This document shows, in pieces, positions 58,852-64,000 of a DNA stretch of 64,000 nt. Source of the stretch: Bordetella bronchialis (GTDB lineage Bacteria > Pseudomonadota > Gammaproteobacteria > Burkholderiales > Burkholderiaceae_B). The stretch lies in contig NZ_CP016170.1 in NCBI RefSeq assembly GCF_001676705.1, positions 2,046,001 through 2,110,000 of the forward strand, read 5' to 3'. The notes below the pieces were generated by a model. The model did no database searches and had not been told where the DNA came from. It was given only the letters and a program-made list of their open reading frames with translations. Numbering within the stretch: the first letter of the stretch is position 1; every line of letters starts with the position of its first letter. The position numbers and the translations under genes are program-made.

Positions 58852-59864
58852 CGCCGGGGAATGTGCGGGTACGTGTGCTGGGAGTCAGGGGCTGGGCCGG
58901 CCGCCTTCGCGGCCTGCTATGGCGACGCAGGCCCAGGCCGGGCGTGGCCCTGTGGCTACGGCCGTGCCGGGCCGTCCATACCTTTGGCATGGCGTATCCC
59001 CTGGACCTGGTGTTCCTGGACGCGGCGGGCCGTGCGGCGGCCGTCGTCCGGGCATTGCCGCCGGGCCGTATGGCGCTATGCCTGCGTGCCGTGTCCGTCG
59101 TCGAGCTGGAAGCCGGCGTTATCGATCTCGAAAACGGAGGTATACGCCGGATAGAAGCTGCTGTACAACACGCCGAACGCCGCGATGCTGATGGGCACCT
59201 GCACCGTGTTGACGAGTGTTTGCGAGACATCCAGCGAGATCAGCATGCTGGCGCAGAAGTCGATGCCCAGGAACACGGCGGCCCAGGTCAAGCCGTACAC
59301 CAGGAAAGCCCACTTGTTGCGCCAGCACGCGACGCCGGAGAAGAACAAGGCCTGCGGCAGCTTCACGTTGTGCCAGGCCACCAGCACGGGGGCATGCCAG
59401 AACAGGGCGCCGATGATCAGGTAAAGCGCGCCGAACACCAGCAGCGACGTATGCAGTGCTTCGAAGAACGGAACCAGGTCGTTGGTGACCGATGCCGCGC
59501 GGATGCCTTCCGCCAGCTCGTCGTAGAAAGGCACGAAGGCCAGCAGGCCCGCCAGCATGCACAGCCCGGCGTAGAGCCCGCCCAGCATAAGCAGTTTCTT
59601 CAGGACGCCGGGCTTTTGCAGCGGCTTGAGCCACATCGACGGCAGCATGGTGCGGTCGGCCTCGATGTGCTTGCACGCCGACAGCGTCATCAGGGTGACG
59701 CAGGGCATCAGCGCGGTGCAGAAGAGGGGGCCGATGGGCATGGTGAACATCGCGAACAACAGCAACAGGCTGATGACCAACGACCACGTGAACAGCGCCA
59801 GGGGCTGGCGCATGAACAGTCGGAACCCGTCTCGCGCCCATTGCCAGCCGGCCGTTGCAGGTAG
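58848..59864 (+). CDS. DUF192 protein with run-on 3' end
   Basis: The first ~105 residues are DUF192-like (AVHTFGMAYPLDLVFLDAAGRAAAVVRALPPGRM, given in part), the small domain commonly encoded after tadC. No stop follows where the domain should end (near 59150); the frame continues 230 more codons, antisense to the BPSS1780-type gene, with an implausible Gln/His/Arg-rich composition. The native 3' end was probably lost and the extra codons are a run-on; otherwise a frameshift is present. Confidence 0.6.
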   Translation: MTPGNVRVRVLGVRGWAGRLRGLLWRRRPRPGVALWLRPCRAVHTFGMAYPLDLVFLDAAGRAAAVVRALPPGRMALCLRAVSVVELEAGVIDLENGGIRRIEAAVQHAERRDADGHLHRVDECLRDIQRDQHAGAEVDAQEHGGPGQAVHQESPLVAPARDAGEEQGLRQLHVVPGHQHGGMPEQGADDQVKRAEHQQRRMQCFEERNQVVGDRCRADAFRQLVVERHEGQQARQHAQPGVEPAQHKQFLQDAGLLQRLEPHRRQHGAVGLDVLARRQRHQGDAGHQRGAEEGADGHGEHREQQQQADDQRPREQRQGLAHEQSEPVSRPLPAGRCR

Positions 59865-59879
59865 GGATGCTGCTTGCAT
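59076..59879 (-). CDS. BPSS1780-type membrane protein
   Basis: 267 residues from ATG 59879 (MQAASLPATAGWQWARDGFRLF). Six or so membrane helices are visible (LALFTWSLVISLLLLFAMF, LMLGGLYAGLCMLAGLLAF, LLVFGALYLIIGALFW and others). The sequence matches the DUF2189-like BPSS1780 family of Burkholderiales membrane proteins of unknown function. Its 3' part is antisense to the DUF192 run-on frame. Confidence 0.88.
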   Translation of the reverse strand: MQAASLPATAGWQWARDGFRLFMRQPLALFTWSLVISLLLLFAMFTMPIGPLFCTALMPCVTLMTLSACKHIEADRTMLPSMWLKPLQKPGVLKKLLMLGGLYAGLCMLAGLLAFVPFYDELAEGIRAASVTNDLVPFFEALHTSLLVFGALYLIIGALFWHAPVLVAWHNVKLPQALFFSGVACWRNKWAFLVYGLTWAAVFLGIDFCASMLISLDVSQTLVNTVQVPISIAAFGVLYSSFYPAYTSVFEIDNAGFQLDDGHGTQA

Positions 59880-59941
59880 GTTCGTCTGTTCGCTATGCTG
59901 CCAAGTATGAAACCATGCTTGAATTATGGGGCCAGGGCGCT

Positions 59942-60910
59942 TCAGGGCAAGGCTGGCGGCGTATCGCGGTGGCGTGCGAGCAACACTCGTTCGAAATGCC
60001 GGGGATCGTGCGGTTTCAAGGTCTGCGCCGGACGGGGCAGGTAGAAATCGTACAGCCGGGACAACCAGAACCGCAGCGCCGCGGCCCGCAGCATGGCCGG
60101 CCAAGCCTGCCGTTCCTCGGGCGTGAAGGGGCGCTCCTGGGCATACGCATGCAGCCACCGCTGGGCCAGTTCCGGGACGATCTGGCCCGTTTCGCGCACG
60201 ATGCACCAATCGTTGATGCTGACCGCGACGTCGAACAGCCAGGTATCGCAGCCGGCGAAATAAAAGTCGATGAAACCGCCCATCCGGGGCGCTTCGAAGG
60301 TGCCGGCGAACAGCACATTGTCGCGGAACAGGTCGCAATGCGCGGGCCCGCTGGGCAAGGCCTGCCACACCGGGGTGGCGGCGGCCCGGACCTGCTCGTC
60401 CAGGCTGGTACCGAGCAGTTCCTGCTGAGCGGCATCCAGGAAAGAGCGGACCTTGGGCGCCGTCTCGCGCCACCAGGCCAGGCCCCGCAGGTTGGGCTGG
60501 CGCAGGGGAAGGTCGTGCGCCGCGATGTGGGCCCGGGCCAGCGTGCGCCCGGTCAATTCGCAGTGCAGGGGGCCCGGCGCCGGCTCGTAGCCGCCCGGCA
60601 GCCGGGTGACGATGGCGCAGGGCTTGCCATGCATGTCGACCAGCCGGGCGCCGTCGCGCCGCGTCTGCGGCTGGGGTACCGGCACCCCGCGTTCGGCCAG
60701 ATGGTGCATCAGCTCGATGTAGAACGGCAGCTGTTCCCGGGTCAATACCTCGAAGACCGTCAGGACGTACTCCCCGCCGGTCGTCGACAGGAAGTAGTTG
60801 GTGTTCTCGATCCCGGCCGTGATGCCGCGCAGGGAAACCAGTTCGCCAAGGTCGAACTGCTCGAGCAGGCTGCGGGCGTCGTCGTCAGTGACGGTTGTGA
60901 ATACGGCCAT
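59942..60910 (-). CDS. thrB: Homoserine kinase (APH-type)
   Basis: 322 residues of the aminoglycoside-phosphotransferase fold: GITAGIENTNYFLST near the start, VTRLPGGYEP, the catalytic HCDLFRDNVLFAG and metal site GFIDFYFAGCD. This matches the ThrB form of pseudomonads and Bordetella, which phosphorylates homoserine for threonine synthesis. Single gene here. Confidence 0.94.
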   Translation of the reverse strand: MAVFTTVTDDDARSLLEQFDLGELVSLRGITAGIENTNYFLSTTGGEYVLTVFEVLTREQLPFYIELMHHLAERGVPVPQPQTRRDGARLVDMHGKPCAIVTRLPGGYEPAPGPLHCELTGRTLARAHIAAHDLPLRQPNLRGLAWWRETAPKVRSFLDAAQQELLGTSLDEQVRAAATPVWQALPSGPAHCDLFRDNVLFAGTFEAPRMGGFIDFYFAGCDTWLFDVAVSINDWCIVRETGQIVPELAQRWLHAYAQERPFTPEERQAWPAMLRAAALRFWLSRLYDFYLPRPAQTLKPHDPRHFERVLLARHRDTPPALP

Positions 60911-61026
60911 GGAAGCTACGGCAAAGGTTATCGGGCGTCGGGCTGCCGCGCGCCACGCAGCGGCGGCGCAATTTTAGACTACCCGGAGACCCCGCCCGCC
61001 GCAGCGGCTAAAATGGCAAGCTTCCC

Positions 61027-62049
61027 GTGCCAAGTCTATCTTCCGTGCTTTCCTCCGATTGGCGGCTGTGCGTCGCCCCCATGATCGATGTCACCGATCG
61101 CCATTGCCGGTATTTCCATCGGTTGCTGGCTCCCCGCGCACGCCTGTATACGGAGATGATTACCACCGGGGCGCTTCTGCACGGCGATGTCGCGCGGCAC
61201 CTGGACTTCGACACGGCCGAGCACCCGGTCGCCTTGCAGCTGGGCGGCAGCGAGCCCGACGCGCTGGCCCAAGCGGCCCGCCTGGGCCAGCGCTGGGGCT
61301 ACGACGAAATCAACTTGAATTGCGGCTGTCCCTCCGAGCGCGTGCAGCGGGGGGCATTCGGGGCCTGCCTGATGGCCGAGCCGGACCTGGTCGCGGATTG
61401 CGTCAAGGCCATGCGGGATGCGGTCGATGTGCCCGTCACGGTCAAGCACCGGCTGGGGCTGGACTATGACGAGTCATATGCCTTCGTGCGGGACTTCGTG
61501 GGCAAGCTGTACGACGCGGGCTGCCGGGTGTTCATCGTCCATGCGCGCAATGCGGTACTAAAGGGCCTGTCGCCCAAGGACAACCGCGAGATCCCGCCCT
61601 TGCGCTACGACGCCGCCGCCATGCTGAAACGCGATTTCCCGGATTGCGTGGTGGTGCTCAATGGCGGGCTGGCGGATGCCGACAGCGCGGCGGGCGCCGC
61701 GGATACCTTTGACGGTGTGATGCTGGGCCGTGCCGCCTGGCACACGCCACGCGTACTCTCGGAATTGTCGATGCGCTTCTGGCCCGGAAGCCGCCTGCCC
61801 GGCGATGCCCAGGTGGTAGACGCCATGACGCGCTATGCCGGGCAAGCGGTGGCGCGCGGCGTGCCCTTGCGCGTGGTGGTGCGACCCTTGCTGGGATTGG
61901 TGAATGGCCAGGCCGGCGCGCGCCGCTGGCGCCGCATGCTGTCCGACGCGGCCGCCTTGAAGTCCGACGATCCCGCGCTGATCTACGAAGCCTGGCGCAG
62001 CGTGCATCACCCCAGCGCCCGCCACGCCGAAACCGCGGAACTCGGCTGA
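61027..62049 (+). CDS. dusA: tRNA-dihydrouridine synthase A
   Basis: 340 residues. DusA marks: CVAPMIDVTDRHCRYFHRL, YTEMITTGALLHGD, VALQLGGSEPDALA, INLNCGCPSERVQRGAFGACLM with the catalytic Cys, and VTVKHRLGLD. It reduces U20/U20a in tRNA with FMN and NADPH. GTG 61027 is used; GTG 61045 is possible. A TAAAAT -10 lies at 61009-61014, so the leader is very short. Confidence 0.95.
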   Translation: MPSLSSVLSSDWRLCVAPMIDVTDRHCRYFHRLLAPRARLYTEMITTGALLHGDVARHLDFDTAEHPVALQLGGSEPDALAQAARLGQRWGYDEINLNCGCPSERVQRGAFGACLMAEPDLVADCVKAMRDAVDVPVTVKHRLGLDYDESYAFVRDFVGKLYDAGCRVFIVHARNAVLKGLSPKDNREIPPLRYDAAAMLKRDFPDCVVVLNGGLADADSAAGAADTFDGVMLGRAAWHTPRVLSELSMRFWPGSRLPGDAQVVDAMTRYAGQAVARGVPLRVVVRPLLGLVNGQAGARRWRRMLSDAAALKSDDPALIYEAWRSVHHPSARHAETAELG

Positions 62050-62094
62050 TCGCCCTGGCGAGCCGCGGCCTTGCGCGGCGCCGGCCGTGCCCGG

Positions 62095-62562
62095 CTACAT
62101 TTCCTTGGAAGACGCGCCTTCTTCGTCCATCGGCCAATCGCGGATATAGGCCTTGAGCATATTGTTCTCGAAGCGCTGCGCGTTGACGATGGCCTGCGCC
62201 ATATCGTAGAAGGAAATCACGCCCATCAGCATATTGCCGTCCATGACGGGGATATAGCGTGCGTGTTTTTCCAGCATCAGGCGCTGGACTTCTTCGGCGC
62301 TGGTGTTGGGCGTGACGCTGACCGGCGCGTCGTCCATGATGGCGCGGATGGTCGTATTGCCCAGCGTGCCGCCATTGCGGTTCAGGTGCTGGATGATTTC
62401 ACGAAAGGTGAGCATGCCGGCCAACATGCCGGACTCCATGATCACCAGCGAACCGATGTCCTGCAGGCTCATGGTTTCCACGGCCTTGGAGACCGGCGTA
62501 TCGGGCGTGGCCGTATAGAGCGTGTCGCCCTTGACCCGGAGAATTTCGCTGACTTTCAACAT
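62095..62562 (-). CDS. CBS-domain pair protein
   Basis: 155 residues from ATG 62562 behind GGAGG. Two CBS motifs fill it: TPVSKAVETMSLQDIGSLVIME with GMLTFREII, and TSAEEVQRLMLEKHARYIPVMD with GVISFYDM. Such stand-alone proteins bind adenine nucleotides; the partner is unknown. It lies 29 bp downstream of the yihY stop on the same strand. Confidence 0.92.
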   Translation of the reverse strand: MLKVSEILRVKGDTLYTATPDTPVSKAVETMSLQDIGSLVIMESGMLAGMLTFREIIQHLNRNGGTLGNTTIRAIMDDAPVSVTPNTSAEEVQRLMLEKHARYIPVMDGNMLMGVISFYDMAQAIVNAQRFENNMLKAYIRDWPMDEEGASSKEM

Positions 62563-62591
62563 GATGGTCCTCCATGGGCTCGCGCCCAATC

Positions 62592-63899
62592 TTATTTTTT
62601 GACGGCCTCGATCTTCAGGATGTCCGCCGAGCCACTGCTATTTTGCGCTTCCTGCATAAGATCTTCCAGCGTCGGCGTGCCCTCGGCCGACAGGATGGCG
62701 CGGGCGACGCGCAGGATTTCCGGCGCTTGGCGCAGCCGCTTCTGGCCGCGCTCGAGCAAAAAACGGTCGAAAAGCGGCGCCAGTGCCACGCGGCGCGGAT
62801 CGCAGGCCAATACCCACCGCTGTTCCTGGGTGCGGACCACCATGCCGAGATCCGCCAGCGCTTCCAGCACGGCGTTCAGTTCGTCATGATGTAGATGCAA
62901 ATCGACGGCCAACTGGGTGGCGCTGCGGCCCGGCGGGTTGCTGCCCATATACCGGTACAGGGTGCGCAGGACATCCACCGCGTCGATGAAGGCGGCGCCG
63001 GGTTCGCGATTGATGTCCCAGCGTCCCACGCGGATCATTGGCAGGCTGGCCGCGACCGTGGCGCCGAACAGCACCGCCAGCCAGGACAGATAGATCCACA
63101 ACAGGAAAATCGGCAGCGTGGCGAAGGTGCCGTAGATGACGGTATAGGTGGGAAAGCGCGTCAGGTAATAGGCGAACGCGGATTTCATGAGCTCCAGCAC
63201 GATGGCCGTGCCGAAGCCCCCGGCCAGCGCGTCGGTCCAGTAGACGCGGCGGTTCGGCACCACCACGAACAGCGCCGCGAAGCCCAGGCCGGTCAGGAGC
63301 AGGGGCAGGAAGGACACCGCCAGCCCCACGATGTCGGGCACGTCGCGCACCAGTCCCAGCGATTCGCGCGCCACGAAGGAGGTGCCCCAAAGGCTGGCGC
63401 CGGCGACCACGGGGCCCAGTGTCAGCACGGCCCAATACATCAATGCCCGTTGCGACAGCGGCCGCTGTCGCGTGACGTGCCAGATATCGTTGAAGGTTTT
63501 GTCGATCGTCATGATCAGCAGGATCGACGTGACCAGCAGCAGCCCGCCCCCGATCGCGGTCAGGCGGCTGGCCTGGCGGGCGAACTGGTTCAGGTAGTTC
63601 ATGATGTTGTCAGACACCGCGGGCGGCATCAGGCTGTGCGTCAGGAAGTCTTCCAGCGCAACGCGGAATTCCTGGAAGACCGGGAAGGCGGTAAACAAGG
63701 AGAGCACCACGGCCAGCATGGGCACGATGGCCAGCACCGTGGTGAAAGTCAGGCTGGATGCGACCTGGAGGAGTTGTTCCTCGCCCGCGCGCTGCGAGGC
63801 GAAGCGCAAAACCTTTGCCACCCGGCTGACCCATGAGGCGCGCAGGTGCGGGGATTCGGGCGCTGCCTCCGCGGCGGCCGTATCGACGGGCGGTTTCAT
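62592..63899 (-). CDS. YihY/BrkB-family membrane protein
   Basis: 435 residues with six membrane helices: SLTFTTVLAIVPMLAVVLSLF, LTAIGGGLLLVTSILLIMTI, GLAVSFLPLLLTGLGFAALFVVV and YGTFATLPIFLLWIYLSWLAVLFGA among them (given in part). The family was called RNase BN in error and includes Bordetella BrkB, linked to serum resistance. The soluble C-terminus (about 130 residues, winged-helix-like) is typical of the long betaproteobacterial form. Confidence 0.93.
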   Translation of the reverse strand: MKPPVDTAAAEAAPESPHLRASWVSRVAKVLRFASQRAGEEQLLQVASSLTFTTVLAIVPMLAVVLSLFTAFPVFQEFRVALEDFLTHSLMPPAVSDNIMNYLNQFARQASRLTAIGGGLLLVTSILLIMTIDKTFNDIWHVTRQRPLSQRALMYWAVLTLGPVVAGASLWGTSFVARESLGLVRDVPDIVGLAVSFLPLLLTGLGFAALFVVVPNRRVYWTDALAGGFGTAIVLELMKSAFAYYLTRFPTYTVIYGTFATLPIFLLWIYLSWLAVLFGATVAASLPMIRVGRWDINREPGAAFIDAVDVLRTLYRYMGSNPPGRSATQLAVDLHLHHDELNAVLEALADLGMVVRTQEQRWVLACDPRRVALAPLFDRFLLERGQKRLRQAPEILRVARAILSAEGTPTLEDLMQEAQNSSGSADILKIEAVKK

Positions 63900-63916
63900 G
63901 CGGCGATAATAGCAGT

Positions 63917-64000
63917 ATGAACGTTGAACTCAACCGTAACCTCCGGCTGGCCTGCGTGCTCGCTTTGCTGGCGCTGACGCTGCTGTGCGTGCTCTGGGAA
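63917..64000 (+). CDS. DUF2069-type membrane protein (3' end outside window)
   Basis: ATG 63917 opens a frame reading MNVELNRNLRLACVLALLAL to the window edge, a short polar start and first membrane helix. This fits DUF2069 proteins, which I associate with this position divergent from yihY in Bordetella relatives. Only 28 codons are visible. Confidence 0.6.
   Translation, partial: MNVELNRNLRLACVLALLALTLLCVLWE

Noticed and set aside
1..64000. CRISPR arrays, tRNA or rRNA genes and insertion sequences
   Set aside because: No regularly spaced repeats, no cloverleaf with typical conserved arms and no transposase were noticed by reading; a computed scan would be needed to exclude a short tRNA.

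Overview
The window is a high-GC betaproteobacterial chromosome segment, most likely Bordetella or a close Alcaligenaceae relative. This rests on protein recognition and gene neighbourhood (hemY-ppa, an APH-type homoserine kinase, a BPSS1780-type membrane protein, a BrkB/YihY protein); no database search was possible. It carries one complete-looking 46.6 kb lambda-like siphovirus prophage with an HK97-type head.

Layout. 1-3180 is host: the 3' part of hemY, ppa, a fumarylacetoacetate-hydrolase family gene, an entericidin and the first codons of a small Flp-type pilin gene. 3181-49765 is the prophage, bounded by a 13-bp direct repeat (TGACGGAGTACAT). Joining the two flanks across this repeat rebuilds an intact 88-residue pilin frame, so the phage sits inside a pilin gene, over its prepilin-peptidase recognition region. 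49766-58851 is the rest of a Tad/Flp (type IVc) pilus operon: TadG-like, TadE-like, an exported protein, CpaB, secretin, an FHA-CpaF fusion, TadB and TadC. A DUF192 gene with no clear 3' end follows. 59076-64000 is ordinary host sequence: a BPSS1780-like protein, thrB, dusA, a CBS-domain protein, YihY and the start of a DUF2069 gene.

Prophage organisation. A leftward early operon (16330 down to 3290) starts at a near-consensus promoter. It encodes tiny membrane peptides, a DNA repair/annealing set (RecA-like ATPase, DUF669, PD-(D/E)XK nuclease, SF2 helicase), an HNH/AP2-like protein, a C5 methyltransferase, mosaic Ea22-type proteins, a DUF4224 protein and the integrase next to attL. The immunity region (16360-21615) holds an Arc-type regulator with two palindromic operators, a lipoprotein, a two-gene DUF1828 cassette, a double-HTH S24 repressor, a Cro-like gene with an almost leaderless start and a CII-like gene. 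A primase-polymerase gene is followed by a repeat-rich putative origin (23930-24205). After a VRR-NUC nuclease and a gene in the position of lambda Q come a late promoter and terminator. The rightward late operon then runs HNH, terminases, portal, protease, capsid, connectors, tail tube, G/GT with a -1 frameshift site, tape measure, M, L, lipoprotein, K, J, fibre, holin, SAR endolysin and nested Rz/Rz1.

The right end is a leftward accessory block: three unknown small genes, an SRAP peptidase and an RnlA/RnlB-type RNase LS toxin-antitoxin pair, a known kind of anti-phage system.

Most notable points: the pilin-gene integration site that splits the Tad operon; RnlAB at the prophage end; a methyltransferase gene whose second frame also encodes a recognisable protein; the repeat-rich replication origin; a 20-bp operator-promoter element present three times at the early promoters; and the Arc-type double operator.
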